Source of the DNA: an uncultured Caldimonas sp.
GTDB taxonomy: Bacteria; Pseudomonadota; Gammaproteobacteria; Burkholderiales; Burkholderiaceae
Direction: 5' to 3'
Length of the DNA stretch: 64,000 bases
Assembly: GCF_946480305.1 (NCBI RefSeq)
Contig: NZ_CAMLJQ010000019.1
Coordinates: forward strand, 13,501 to 77,500
Shown: positions 9,470 through 17,482 of the stretch, in pieces
Numbering within the stretch: the stretch's first letter is position 1
Layout of the letters: every line of letters begins with the position of its first letter
The notes under the pieces: model-generated
Told to the model about the DNA's origin: nothing
The model's database searches: none
The model's input: the letters and a program-made list of their open reading frames with translations, nothing else
Made by a program: the position numbers and the translations under genes

Positions 9470-9532
9470 CGGCCTTCGGCCGCCCCTCGAGGGGCGACGC
9501 TGACGGACCGGCGAAGCCGGATCCGTGGCGTC
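9470..9532. repeat. Three-hairpin intergenic palindromic element
   Basis: Just after the stop at 9459 lie CGGCC-TTC-GGCCG (9470-9482), a perfect 16-bp palindrome CGCCCCTCGAGGGGCG (9481-9496), and a long hairpin at 9496-9532 with arms GACGC, ACGGA, CCGGC against GCCGG, TCCGT, GCGTC around a GAA loop. There is no T-run, so it is not a simple intrinsic terminator. The build resembles REP-type elements of betaproteobacteria, but only one copy is seen here. Confidence 0.6.
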
Positions 9533-9574
9533 ACTCGGGCGGAGCCGTTGCTGATCGTGCGGTTGCTTGTGCGC

Positions 9575-9605
9575 TTGACGCGCTGTGGCGGGTGCGTGCT
9601 ACATT
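9575..9605 (+). promoter_or_regulatory. Candidate promoter for the aroG leader
   Basis: TTGACG at 9575-9580 matches a -35 box. TGCTACATT at 9597-9605 reads as an extended -10 (TG-N-TACATT). The 19-base spacing is long but tolerable with an extended -10. The predicted start of transcription, about 9611-9613, coincides with the ATG of the leader peptide, which has no ribosome site; the leader could therefore be read from a leaderless RNA. Confidence 0.5.
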
Positions 9606-9612
9606 ACCGCCC

Positions 9613-9690
9613 ATGCTTCGCGCAGCCCGCTTCTTCTTCTTTTACTTTTGGTTCTCGCACCGCACCGGCGGAGGAGAGGCAAGCGCGTAA
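9613..9690 (+). CDS. aroG leader peptide (25 aa, aromatic-rich)
   Basis: A 25-codon frame from ATG 9613 to TAA 9690. Codons 7-14 read FFFFYFWF, so six Phe plus one Tyr and one Trp codon occur in a row, in a genome where Phe/Tyr/Trp runs are rare. It sits 130 bases before aroG, is followed by mutually exclusive RNA hairpins, and has the build of the PheL-type attenuation peptides. Shortage of charged tRNA for any of the three aromatic amino acids, chiefly Phe, would stall the ribosome at 9631-9654. No Shine-Dalgarno site is seen; an in-frame GTG at 9592 is a second possible start. Confidence 0.8.
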   Translation: MLRAARFFFFYFWFSHRTGGGEASA

Positions 9691-9726
9691 CCGAAGACGA
9701 GCGAACCGAATCCGAGAAACCGCCGG
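9665..9726 (+). promoter_or_regulatory. Antiterminator pairing of the aroG attenuator
   Basis: CCGGCGG at 9665-9671, inside the leader frame, is perfectly complementary to CCGCCGG at 9720-9726, which is also the 5' arm of the terminator. A ribosome stalled on the Phe/Tyr/Trp codons leaves 9665-9671 free to form this antiterminator. A ribosome that reaches the stop at 9690 covers it, and the terminator forms instead. Confidence 0.75.
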
Positions 9727-9749
9727 CAGTGCCCGGCGGTTTTTTTTTT
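9717..9749 (+). terminator. Attenuator terminator before aroG
   Basis: A perfect 10-bp stem AAACCGCCGG / CCGGCGGTTT with a six-base loop (CAGTGC) is followed by an unbroken run of ten T (9740-9749). It lies between the leader peptide and aroG, with no other gene start between, so it must act on aroG transcription itself. Confidence 0.88.
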
Positions 9750-9820
9750 GCCCCGGCGCCCGTCTCGAGAAGCAGGAACGCTCCCCCTCAACGACACACA
9801 CCGATAGGAGCCCGAGTCCC

Positions 9821-10939
9821 ATGAACGCCAAGTCCACCAGCGCCGTCGAGGGTTGGTATGCGCCGATCGACAAGACCTCGCAGACCGACGACGAAAGGAT
9901 CAAGGACGTGACCCCGCTGCCGCCGCCGGAGCACCTGATCCGCTTCTTCCCCATCCGGGGCACCTCGGTCGAGACGCTGGTGGGCGACACGCGCCAGCAC
10001 ATCCGCAAGATCATGAACCACAAGGACGACCGGTTGCTGGTCGTCATCGGGCCGTGTTCCATCCACGATCCGGCCGCCGCGGTGGACTACGCGCGGCGCC
10101 TGCTGGTGCAGCGCGAGAAGTACGCCGGCACGCTGGAGATCGTGATGCGCGTGTACTTCGAGAAGCCGCGCACCACGGTCGGCTGGAAGGGGCTGATCAA
10201 CGACCCCTACCTCGACGAGAGCTACCGCATCGACGAAGGCCTGCGCATCGCGCGCCAGCTGCTGATCGACATCAACCGCCTCGGGATGCCGGCCGGCAGC
10301 GAGTTCCTCGACGTGATCTCGCCGCAGTACATCGGCGACCTGATTGCCTGGGGCGCGATCGGTGCGCGCACCACGGAAAGCCAGGTACATCGCGAACTGG
10401 CCTCCGGCATCTCGGCGCCGATCGGCTTCAAGAACGGCACCGACGGCAACATCAAGATCGCGACCGACGCGATCCAGGCTGCGGGCCGCCCGCACCACTT
10501 CCTGTCGGTGCACAAGAACGGGCAGGTGGCGATCGTCGAGACCAAGGGCAACAAGGACTGCCACGTGATCCTGCGCGGCGGCAAGGCGCCGAACTATGAC
10601 GCGCAAAGCGTCGAGGCGGCCTGCCGTGACCTCGAGGCGGCCAAGCTGCCGTGCTCGCTGATGGTGGACTGCTCGCATGCCAACTCCAGCAAGCAGCATG
10701 AGCGCCAGATCGACGTGGCGCGCGACATCGCCGGTCAGATCGCTGGAGGCTCCAAGCGCGTCTTCGGCGTGATGGTGGAAAGCCACCTGCACGGCGGCGC
10801 CCAGAAGTTCACGCCTGGGAAGGACGACCCGCGCAAGCTGGAATACGGCAAGAGCATCACCGATGCCTGTATCGGCTGGGACGACTCGCTCGAGGTGCTC
10901 GAGGTGTTGTCGAACGCTGTGAAGCGCCGTCGCGGCTGA
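9821..10939 (+). CDS. aroG: 3-deoxy-7-phosphoheptulonate (DAHP) synthase, class I
   Basis: Condenses phosphoenolpyruvate and erythrose-4-phosphate in the first step of the shikimate pathway to Phe, Tyr and Trp; cytosolic. The 372-residue protein has the AroF/G/H blocks: VVIGPCSIHDP (PEP and metal), YFEKPRTTVGWKGL, GFKNGTDG, and VDCSHANSSK near the metal-binding end. ATG 9821 has TAGGAG ten bases upstream. Whether it is the Phe-, Tyr- or Trp-inhibited isozyme cannot be told with confidence. The aromatic leader upstream implies transcriptional attenuation by charged aromatic tRNAs. Confidence 0.95.
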   Translation: MNAKSTSAVEGWYAPIDKTSQTDDERIKDVTPLPPPEHLIRFFPIRGTSVETLVGDTRQHIRKIMNHKDDRLLVVIGPCSIHDPAAAVDYARRLLVQREKYAGTLEIVMRVYFEKPRTTVGWKGLINDPYLDESYRIDEGLRIARQLLIDINRLGMPAGSEFLDVISPQYIGDLIAWGAIGARTTESQVHRELASGISAPIGFKNGTDGNIKIATDAIQAAGRPHHFLSVHKNGQVAIVETKGNKDCHVILRGGKAPNYDAQSVEAACRDLEAAKLPCSLMVDCSHANSSKQHERQIDVARDIAGQIAGGSKRVFGVMVESHLHGGAQKFTPGKDDPRKLEYGKSITDACIGWDDSLEVLEVLSNAVKRRRG

Positions 10940-11173
10940 AACAAGGCCCGGGGCTCTGCTGGCGGTGTTTGTAAAGCCGGTAAGGGGCGGCAAGAAGGCT
11001 GGCTTGGCACGATCGGGTGTAGTGCAATCGTTTTGTGCGAGCCGCGCGGTCGGGGTTTTCGGTGCTCTGGCGCCGTGGCGGTGCGGGGCACATGGAGCGT
11101 CGGGTGCATGACCGTCGCTCGTCTCCTTGTTGAACTGATTTCCCTCAGCAGAGCCCACGTCGAGTGGGATACG
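10940..11173. other. Gap after aroG with no convincing gene
   Basis: About 234 bases between aroG and a strong plus-strand terminator at 11174-11213. No frame here has a good start or a family resemblance. Either the aroG transcript has a long 3' end or a small RNA is made here and ends at that terminator. Confidence 0.4.
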
Positions 11174-11213
11174 CCCGCCTCGGTCCCCACCAGGACCTTG
11201 GCGGGATTTTTTT
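11174..11213 (+). terminator. Intrinsic terminator downstream of aroG
   Basis: A two-part stem, CCCGCC(11174-11179)/GGCGGG(11200-11205) and GGTCC(11182-11186)/GGACC(11193-11197), is followed by A and seven T (11207-11213). It is about 235 bases past the aroG stop and 160 bases before the next gene, in the plus direction. Confidence 0.8.
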
Positions 11214-11372
11214 GCCCTTCCGCTTCGGCAGGCACGTTAGTGAGTGTGTGCTCGCTATGATGCTGTGGTTGAAATCTTGTTGTAAGCCGCGTAAAGCAGC
11301 GCAAAACCGCGTGCATCGCACGCCGGGCCCCGGTTCAATGGCCGCTTGTTCAACGAGACTGAGGAACGCTCC

Positions 11373-11711
11373 ATGACGCGACCCTCCGAACGCCTTGAGC
11401 GTTGTTTCGACAAGACGATGGTGGTGCACGCGAAGCGCGTGGTCGCCCTGACGCTGGCCGCGCTGGCGGTGACCGCACACGCCCAGACCACGCCGGCGCC
11501 CGGTCAGCGCTCGGCGGGTCAAGGGCCGAGCGACGCGTCGATCGAGGCCTTGTTCAAGCGTGTCGACACGAACGGCGACGGTCAACTCAGCGCTGAGGAA
11601 GCGACCCGCCTGCCGGCGATTTCGGCCCGCTTCGAAGAGATCGACGCGGATCGCGACGGCCAGCTGAACGCGTCGGAATTCCACACCGGCGCAACGGCGC
11701 CGATGCGGTGA
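11373..11711 (+). CDS. Exported EF-hand calcium-binding protein
   Basis: A 112-residue protein with two EF-hand loops, DTNGDGQLSAEE and DADRDGQLNASE, with Asp/Asn at positions 1, 3 and 5 and Glu at 12. A hydrophobic segment ending ...ALAVTAHAQ looks like a signal peptide cut after AHA, so the protein is probably periplasmic. ATG 11373 has GAGGAA six bases upstream; an ATG at 11418 would give a more usual signal peptide and is the alternative start. Small EF-hand proteins of this sort are common in Burkholderiales and their role is mostly unknown. The stop is four bases from the convergent adenosyltransferase gene. Confidence 0.8.
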   Translation: MTRPSERLERCFDKTMVVHAKRVVALTLAALAVTAHAQTTPAPGQRSAGQGPSDASIEALFKRVDTNGDGQLSAEEATRLPAISARFEEIDADRDGQLNASEFHTGATAPMR

Positions 11712-11715
11712 GGGC

Positions 11716-12291
11716 TCAGCCTTCCGAACGCTTCAGGCGTTCGCTGTTCCAGTAGACGTCGTCCCCGCCCAAACCGTCGAGGTTGGCGCGGTTCAGCACG
11801 CGCGCCAGCACGAACAGCAGGTCGGACAGGCGGTTGAGGTAATGCCGCGGTGCTTCCCGCACTGCCTCCGCGCCGCCGAGTGCCACCACGGCACGTTCCG
11901 CCCGCCGGGCGATGGTGCGTGCCACGTGCGCCAACGCGGCGCTGCGGGTGCCGGCGGGCAGGATGAATTCCTTCAGCCGCGGCAGCGTGGCGTTGTAGTG
12001 CGCCAAGGCTTCGTCGAGCTGCGCCACCGCCTCGGTCTTGAGCAGCTCGTAGCCGGGCATCGACAGCTCCCCGCCCAGGTTGAACAGCTCGTGCTGGATC
12101 GTGACGAGCAGTGCGCGCACGTCGTCCGGCAGTGGTTCGGCCAGCAGCACGCCGAGCTGCGAGTTGAGTTCGTCGACGTCGCCCATCGCCTGGATGCGCA
12201 GGTGGTCCTTGGGGACGCGCGTGCCGTCGCCGAGGCCGGTGGTGCCATCGTCGCCCGTGCGGGTGGCGATCTGTGTGAGACGGTTGCCCAT
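11716..12291 (-). CDS. pduO: PduO-type ATP:cob(I)alamin adenosyltransferase
   Basis: Transfers the adenosyl group of ATP to cob(I)alamin, making coenzyme B12. The 191-residue length, TRTGDDGTTGLGDG (ATP-binding N-terminal loop) and RRAER...NRLSDLLFVLAR are the hallmarks of the PduO/MMAB family, unlike the BtuR/CobA type. ATG 12291 has AAAGGAG about ten bases upstream. It is divergent from the FAD oxidase gene, with an 83-base shared promoter region. No other cobalamin gene is adjacent. Confidence 0.93.
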   Translation of the reverse strand: MGNRLTQIATRTGDDGTTGLGDGTRVPKDHLRIQAMGDVDELNSQLGVLLAEPLPDDVRALLVTIQHELFNLGGELSMPGYELLKTEAVAQLDEALAHYNATLPRLKEFILPAGTRSAALAHVARTIARRAERAVVALGGAEAVREAPRHYLNRLSDLLFVLARVLNRANLDGLGGDDVYWNSERLKRSEG

Positions 12292-12374
12292 GGTGGGTGG
12301 TGCTCCTTTTCAGCCCGAGTTTAGGGGGCGACTCCTAGAATGGGTTCAAACACCATTCGATCCGGAGACACGCC

Positions 12375-13796
12375 ATGAACGCACCGCTGGCAAGCCACCT
12401 GCTGCCGCATCTCGAGCCGCGCAATGCGCCGGCCGAAATGATCGAGGCCCTGAAGGCGCGGTTCGGCGACCGATGCTCGGTGGCCCTGGCAGTGCGCGAG
12501 CAGCATGGTCGCGACGAATCGCCGTTCGATGTGCCGCCGCCCGATGCCGTTGTTTATGCGCAAAGCACCGAGGATGTTGCCTTTGTCGTCGCGCTGGCCG
12601 ACCAGCATGCGGTGCCGGTGATCCCGTTCGGCGTGGGCTCGTCGCTCGAGGGGCATCTGCTCGCGGTGCAGGGCGGCATCAGCATCGACCTCAGCCGCAT
12701 GAACCGCGTGCTGAGCGTCAACGCGGAAGACTTGACCGTCACCGTGCAGGCCGGCGTGACGCGCACGCAACTCAACAACGAGATTCGCCATACGGGCCTG
12801 TTCTTCCCGATCGACCCGGGTGCCGATGCTTCACTTGGCGGCATGACCGCCACGCGCGCCAGCGGCACGAACGCGGTGCGCTACGGCACGATGCGCGAGA
12901 ACGTGCTGGGGCTGACGGTGGTCACGGCCAGCGGCGAGGTCGTGCACACCGGCACGCGCGCCAAGAAGTCGAGCGCCGGCTACGACCTCACGCGGCTGTA
13001 TGTGGGCAGCGAGGGCACCCTGGGCGTGATGACCGAGATCACGCTGAAGCTCTATCCGCAGCCCGAGGCCATCTCGGCCGCGGTGTGCAGCTTCTCGACG
13101 CTGGAAGGGGCAGTGCGCACGACCATCCAGATCATTCAGATGGGCGTGCCGATCGCCCGCTGCGAGTTGCTCGACACGAACGCCGTGCGCGCGGTCAACC
13201 GGCACGACAAGCTGACGCTGCGCGAAGGGCCGATGCTGCTGATGGAGTTCCATGGCACCGAAGCCGGTGTCAAGGAGCAGGCGGAACTGGTGCAGGAGAT
13301 CGCCCGCGAGCTGGGCGGCGAAGACTTCCAATGGGCCACCACGCCCGAGGATCGGACGCGGCTGTGGACCGCGCGGCACCACGCGTATTTCGCCGCGCTG
13401 CAGATGAAGCCCGGCTGCCGCGCGATCACCACCGACACCTGCGTGCCGATCTCGCGCCTGGCCGAATGCCTGCTCGAGACGATCGCCGAGGCCGATGCGG
13501 CCGGCCTGCCGTACTTCGTGGTGGGCCATGTGGGCGACGGCAACTTCCATGTCGGCTACCTGATCGACCCGGCCAGGCCGGACGAGCGCGAACTGGCGGA
13601 GTCGCTGAACCTCAAGCTGGTCTCGCGCGCCATCCGGCTCGAAGGCACATGCACGGGCGAGCACGGCATCGGGCTGCACAAGATGGGCTTTCTGCTCGAC
13701 GAGGCGGGCCCGGGTGCGGTGGCACTGATGCGCTCGATCAAGCAGGCGCTGGATCCGAAGAACATCTTCAACCCGGGCAAGATCTTTTCGCTCTGA
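12375..13796 (+). CDS. FAD-linked oxidase, D-lactate dehydrogenase (cytochrome)/glycolate oxidase type
   Basis: 473 residues, the usual size of GlcD/Dld-like enzymes that oxidise a D-2-hydroxy acid (D-lactate or glycolate) and pass electrons to the respiratory chain. The PCMH FAD fold is seen in PFGVGSSLEGH, and in GTNAVRYGTMRENVLGL, which lines the flavin. The C-terminal HVGDGNFH and GTCTGEHGIGLHK are the substrate and metal-binding blocks; the final PKNIFNPGKI is typical. No glcE or glcF lies beside it, which favours the stand-alone D-lactate dehydrogenase type. The exact substrate is inferred. Confidence 0.9.
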   Translation: MNAPLASHLLPHLEPRNAPAEMIEALKARFGDRCSVALAVREQHGRDESPFDVPPPDAVVYAQSTEDVAFVVALADQHAVPVIPFGVGSSLEGHLLAVQGGISIDLSRMNRVLSVNAEDLTVTVQAGVTRTQLNNEIRHTGLFFPIDPGADASLGGMTATRASGTNAVRYGTMRENVLGLTVVTASGEVVHTGTRAKKSSAGYDLTRLYVGSEGTLGVMTEITLKLYPQPEAISAAVCSFSTLEGAVRTTIQIIQMGVPIARCELLDTNAVRAVNRHDKLTLREGPMLLMEFHGTEAGVKEQAELVQEIARELGGEDFQWATTPEDRTRLWTARHHAYFAALQMKPGCRAITTDTCVPISRLAECLLETIAEADAAGLPYFVVGHVGDGNFHVGYLIDPARPDERELAESLNLKLVSRAIRLEGTCTGEHGIGLHKMGFLLDEAGPGAVALMRSIKQALDPKNIFNPGKIFSL

Positions 13797-14023
13797 TGTT
13801 GCTCGACGTTGCGCGACGGTGGCAGTGCGCGTTTCAACTGCAAGCGTTGGCAAGCGAGGCTTGCGCTTCGCCTTGAACCTGTCACCCTTGCTGCACAACG
13901 CTGGGGCCGGCGTTGCACGTGATGTGTGCAGTAGCTTCGCTGCGAGCGGCCTTCAGCGTTTTCTCACATCTTGGGCTGGCAACTGCGCCACGATGTTCCA
14001 TCGGACCACGGGGAGGCGATGAG

Positions 14024-14614
14024 ATGACGACCGCGATGTTCCTGAAGCAGGCCTTGGTGCGGCCCAAACGCATCGGCGCGGTGCTGCCGTCGTCGCGTTA
14101 CCTTGCAGCGGCGATGGCGAGCGAAGCATCGGGCGCCGGCCTGCTGGTGGAGCTCGGCGCGGGCACGGGCGCGGTGACCCAGGTGTTGCGCGAGACGTGC
14201 CCCGACGCCCCTCTGGTGGCGGCAGAGATCGACTCCGACCTCGCCTGGCATCTGCACCTGCGATTTCCCGGTGTCGACGTCCGCGCCACGCAGGCGCATC
14301 GGCTGATCGCTGAGCTGCGCCGTGAGGCCTTGCCGGCCGAGACGGTGATCGTGTCGTCCCTGCCGTTCCGCTCGCTGCCGCGCAAGCTGCACGCGCGCAC
14401 GGTGGACGCGGTCTGCAACTTCCTCGAAGAAGACCCGACCCGCCGACTGGTGCAGTACACCTACCAACCGCGCCGGCCGTTCAGCCTGCCGGAGCACAGC
14501 CGCTTGTTGTGGCGGTGGCGCCGCACGGTGTGGCGCAACGTGCCGCCGGCCGGCGTATGGGTGTTGCAGCGCACGCCCGAGGCGGACGCAGAAGCGCCCG
14601 CGGCGCCGGATTGA
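14024..14614 (+). CDS. SAM-dependent methyltransferase, phospholipid N-methyltransferase-like
   Basis: A 196-residue protein. The SAM-binding motif I is LLVELGAGTGAVTQVL (about residues 43-58), then a typical acidic loop (AEIDSDLA). The early block FLKQALVRPKRIGAVLPSS is the N-terminal signature of the PmtA-like group that methylates phosphatidylethanolamine. The cytosolic enzyme would act on the inner membrane. ATG 14024 has GGGGAGG upstream. A related rRNA-type methyltransferase cannot be excluded. Confidence 0.85.
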   Translation: MTTAMFLKQALVRPKRIGAVLPSSRYLAAAMASEASGAGLLVELGAGTGAVTQVLRETCPDAPLVAAEIDSDLAWHLHLRFPGVDVRATQAHRLIAELRREALPAETVIVSSLPFRSLPRKLHARTVDAVCNFLEEDPTRRLVQYTYQPRRPFSLPEHSRLLWRWRRTVWRNVPPAGVWVLQRTPEADAEAPAAPD

Positions 14615-14626
14615 CGCGGAAAGGCG

Positions 14627-16144
14627 TCAGGTGCGCGGTGCGTGCACCGTCCACTGGCGCGACACGCTGCCCTGGCCGTCGACGCTTTCGAGGTGCACGT
14701 CGAAGCCCCACAGCCGCGCCACGTGCTTCAGCACTTCCTGTGCATCGTCGTTGAGCGGGCGGTTGTTGTGCTGCGTATGACGCAGCGTCAAGGAGCGATC
14801 GCCGCGCAGGTTGACGCTCCACACCTGGATGTTCGGCTCGCGGTGGTTGAGGTCGTACTGGCGCGAGAGCGACTCGCGCAGCTGGCGGTAGCCGCTGTCG
14901 TCGTGGATGGCCGCCACTTCCAGTTCCTCTTCGTTCTCGTCGTCCCGGATCGCGAAGAAGCGGAAGTCGCGCATCAGCTTGGGGCTGAGGAACTGCCCGA
15001 CGAAGCTCTCGTCCTTGAAGTTGCGCATCGCGTAGTCGAGCGTGGGCAACCAGTCTGAGCCGGCGATGTCGGGGAACCAGCGGCGGTCTTCCTCAGTGGG
15101 GTTTTCGCAGATGCGCTTCAGGTCCGTGTACATCGCGAAGCCGAGCGCATACGGGTTGATGCCGCTGTAGGCGCGGTGGCCCACCGGGGGCTGGTAGATG
15201 ACGTTGGTGTGCGACTTCAGGCACTCGAGCATGAAGCCGTCGGCCAGCAGGCCGCGGTCGTACATCGTGTTCAGCAGCGTGTAGTGCCAGAAGGTGGCCC
15301 AGCCTTCGTTCATCACCTGCGTCTGGCGCTGCGGGTAGAAGTACTGCGCGACCTTGCGCACGATGCGCACGATCTCGCGCTGCCACGGTTCCAGCAGCGG
15401 CGCGTTCTTCTCGATGAAGTAGAGGATGTTCTCCTGCGGCTCGCTCGGGAAGCGGCGCGCTGCTTCCTCTTCCTCGCTGGAGCGGTCGGCCTTGCGGGGC
15501 AGGGTGCGCCACAGGTCGTTGATCTGCTGCTGCAGATACGCTTCGCGCTCGGTGCGGCGGGCTTGTTCCTGCGCGAGCGAGAGTTTCTGCGGGCGGCGGT
15601 AGCGGTCGACGCCGTGGTTCATCAGTGCATGGCACGAGTCGAGCAGGTCTTCGACCGCGTCGACGCCATGGCGCTCTTCGCATTCGGCGATGTAGTTCTT
15701 CGCATAGACGAGGTAGTCGATGATCGACGACGCGTCCGTCCACATGCGGAACAGGTAGTTGCCCTTGAAGAAGCTGTTGTGGCCATACGCCGCGTGCGCG
15801 ATCACGAGCGCCTGCATGGCCATCGTGTTCTCCTCCATCAGGTAGGAGATGCACGGGTCGGAGTTGATGACGATCTCGTAGGCCAGGCCCATGAAGCCGC
15901 GGCGGTAGTTCTTCTCCGTCGCGATGAACTGCTTGCCGTACGACCAGTGGCGGTAGATCACCGGCATGCCGACCGACGCATACGCGTCCATCATCTGCTC
16001 GGCGGTGATGATCTCGAGCTGGTTCGCATACGTGTCGAGCTTGTACTCGCGTGCGGTGCGCGCGATCTCGTCGTGGTACGTCTCGATCAGGTCGAAGGTC
16101 CAGTCCGACGGGCTGGGCAACTGCTCATGGGCGCGTTCTTTCAT
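14627..16144 (-). CDS. SpoVR family protein
   Basis: 505 residues, matching SpoVR/YcgB proteins (about 500-510). The family blocks WSYGKQF, MGLAYEIVINSDPCISYL, AHAAYGHNSFFKGNYLF, NEGWATFWHYTLLN and GINPYALGFAMYTDL are all present. The name comes from Bacillus spore cortex, but in proteobacteria it is part of the prkA-yeaH-spoVR stress set, whose molecular role is poorly known. It starts at ATG 16144, overlapping the yeaH stop by four bases (ATGA), so it is coupled to yeaH. The stop is 12 bases from the convergent methyltransferase gene. Confidence 0.93.
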   Translation of the reverse strand: MKERAHEQLPSPSDWTFDLIETYHDEIARTAREYKLDTYANQLEIITAEQMMDAYASVGMPVIYRHWSYGKQFIATEKNYRRGFMGLAYEIVINSDPCISYLMEENTMAMQALVIAHAAYGHNSFFKGNYLFRMWTDASSIIDYLVYAKNYIAECEERHGVDAVEDLLDSCHALMNHGVDRYRRPQKLSLAQEQARRTEREAYLQQQINDLWRTLPRKADRSSEEEEAARRFPSEPQENILYFIEKNAPLLEPWQREIVRIVRKVAQYFYPQRQTQVMNEGWATFWHYTLLNTMYDRGLLADGFMLECLKSHTNVIYQPPVGHRAYSGINPYALGFAMYTDLKRICENPTEEDRRWFPDIAGSDWLPTLDYAMRNFKDESFVGQFLSPKLMRDFRFFAIRDDENEEELEVAAIHDDSGYRQLRESLSRQYDLNHREPNIQVWSVNLRGDRSLTLRHTQHNNRPLNDDAQEVLKHVARLWGFDVHLESVDGQGSVSRQWTVHAPRT

Positions 16145-17430
16145 GCGGGCGCCCCCTCTTTCTTGAACAGGTCGCGGAAGACCGGGTAGATCTCGGCGGC
16201 ATCCGAGACCTTGCGCATCGCGAAGTTCTTGTGGCTTTCGAGCAGCTGGGTGTATTCCTCCCAGAGGTTCTGCTCGGCCTCGGCCACCTGCACGTATGCG
16301 TAGTAACGGCACAGCGGCAGGATGTCGTTCGCCAGCAGCTCGCGGCAGCGCCCGCTGTCGTGATGCCAGTTGTCGCCGTCGCTGGCCTGCGCGCCGTAGA
16401 TGTTCCACTCGCCGCTGGGGTAGCGGGCCTTGATGACGTCGTGCATCAGCGTCAGCGCGCTCGACACCACGGTGCCGCCGGTTTCGGTGGCGTGGAAGAA
16501 CTCGTCCTCGGTCACTTCGGCCGCCTGGGTGTGGTGGCGGATGAAGACGAGGTCGATCTTCTCGTAGTGCTTCGTCAGGAACAGATACAGCAGCATGAAG
16601 AAGCGCTTGGACATGTCCTTGCGCGCTTCGTCCATCGAGCCGGAAACGTCCATCAGGCAGAACATCACCGCCTTGGCGGTGGGCACCGGCACGCGCACGC
16701 GGCTGCGGTAGCGCAGGTCGATCGGATCGAGGTAGGGCACCTTCTTCAGGTGCTGGCGCAACTCGGCGATGCGGGCTTCGGTTTCGCGGATCTCGCGCTC
16801 GATCATCGCGTCCGGCGGGCCGGGGCGTTCGAGCAGGCGGGCGAGGTGGTGTTCGAGGTGGCGCAGCTCCTTGCGGGCATCGCCGCCGAGCGCGATGCGA
16901 CGCGCAAGCGCACCGCGCATGGAGCGCACCACGTGCAGGTTGTTGGGCGTGCCATCGCTCGTGAAACCGGCGCGATGGCTCTTCCATTCGGGCACGTCGG
17001 CGAGCTGCGTGCGGATCAGGTGGGGCAGTGCGAGGTCTTCGAAGAAGACCTGCATGAACTCTTCCTTGCTGAGGTGGAAGACGAAATCGTCTTCGCCCTC
17101 GCCGCTGTCGCTCGCGTTGGAGCCGCCGCCCTGGCCACCGCCGCCCTGGGGCCGCTCGATGCGATCGCCCTTGACGTATTCCTTGTTGCCGGGGTGCACG
17201 TAGTCGCGCGAACCGCCCTGGCCGTGGCTGAACACGGGCTCGGACACGTCGCGCTTGGGCAGCGTGATGTCCTCGCCCTGTTCGAGGTTGCGGATGCCGC
17301 GGCCACTGACCGCCTTGCGCACCGCCTCGCGGATCTGCTCGCGGTAGCGGCGCAGGAAGCGCTCGCGGTTGCCGATGGACTTGTTCTTGCCCGACAGCCG
17401 CCGATCGATGATCTGCTGGAGCATGGGCAT
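16141..17430 (-). CDS. yeaH: YeaH/YhbH family protein (DUF444)
   Basis: A 429-residue protein, close to E. coli YeaH (427). IIDRRLSGKNKSIGNRERFL near the start and a von Willebrand-like MIDAS segment DVSGSM in MFCLMDVSGSMDEARKDMSK are diagnostic. It is usually co-transcribed with the kinase PrkA and thought to act with it in stress and starvation responses. ATG 17430 gives the family N-terminus; a longer frame to 17490 exists but its extra residues are atypical. It follows prkA after 108 bases that contain a hairpin, and overlaps spoVR by four bases. Confidence 0.93.
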   Translation of the reverse strand: MPMLQQIIDRRLSGKNKSIGNRERFLRRYREQIREAVRKAVSGRGIRNLEQGEDITLPKRDVSEPVFSHGQGGSRDYVHPGNKEYVKGDRIERPQGGGGQGGGSNASDSGEGEDDFVFHLSKEEFMQVFFEDLALPHLIRTQLADVPEWKSHRAGFTSDGTPNNLHVVRSMRGALARRIALGGDARKELRHLEHHLARLLERPGPPDAMIEREIRETEARIAELRQHLKKVPYLDPIDLRYRSRVRVPVPTAKAVMFCLMDVSGSMDEARKDMSKRFFMLLYLFLTKHYEKIDLVFIRHHTQAAEVTEDEFFHATETGGTVVSSALTLMHDVIKARYPSGEWNIYGAQASDGDNWHHDSGRCRELLANDILPLCRYYAYVQVAEAEQNLWEEYTQLLESHKNFAMRKVSDAAEIYPVFRDLFKKEGAPA

Positions 17431-17482
17431 CTGGATCAGCCTTTCTTCAGTGAGTCGCGTGCCGAGCGCCGGGCCGTCCCAA

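Noticed and set aside
9585..9824. A 79-codon frame overlapping the aroG leader in another reading frame, with a Leu run
   Set aside because: It runs through the terminator into the aroG start; the Leu run is the shifted reading of the Phe codons, and the aromatic frame fits the attenuator far better.
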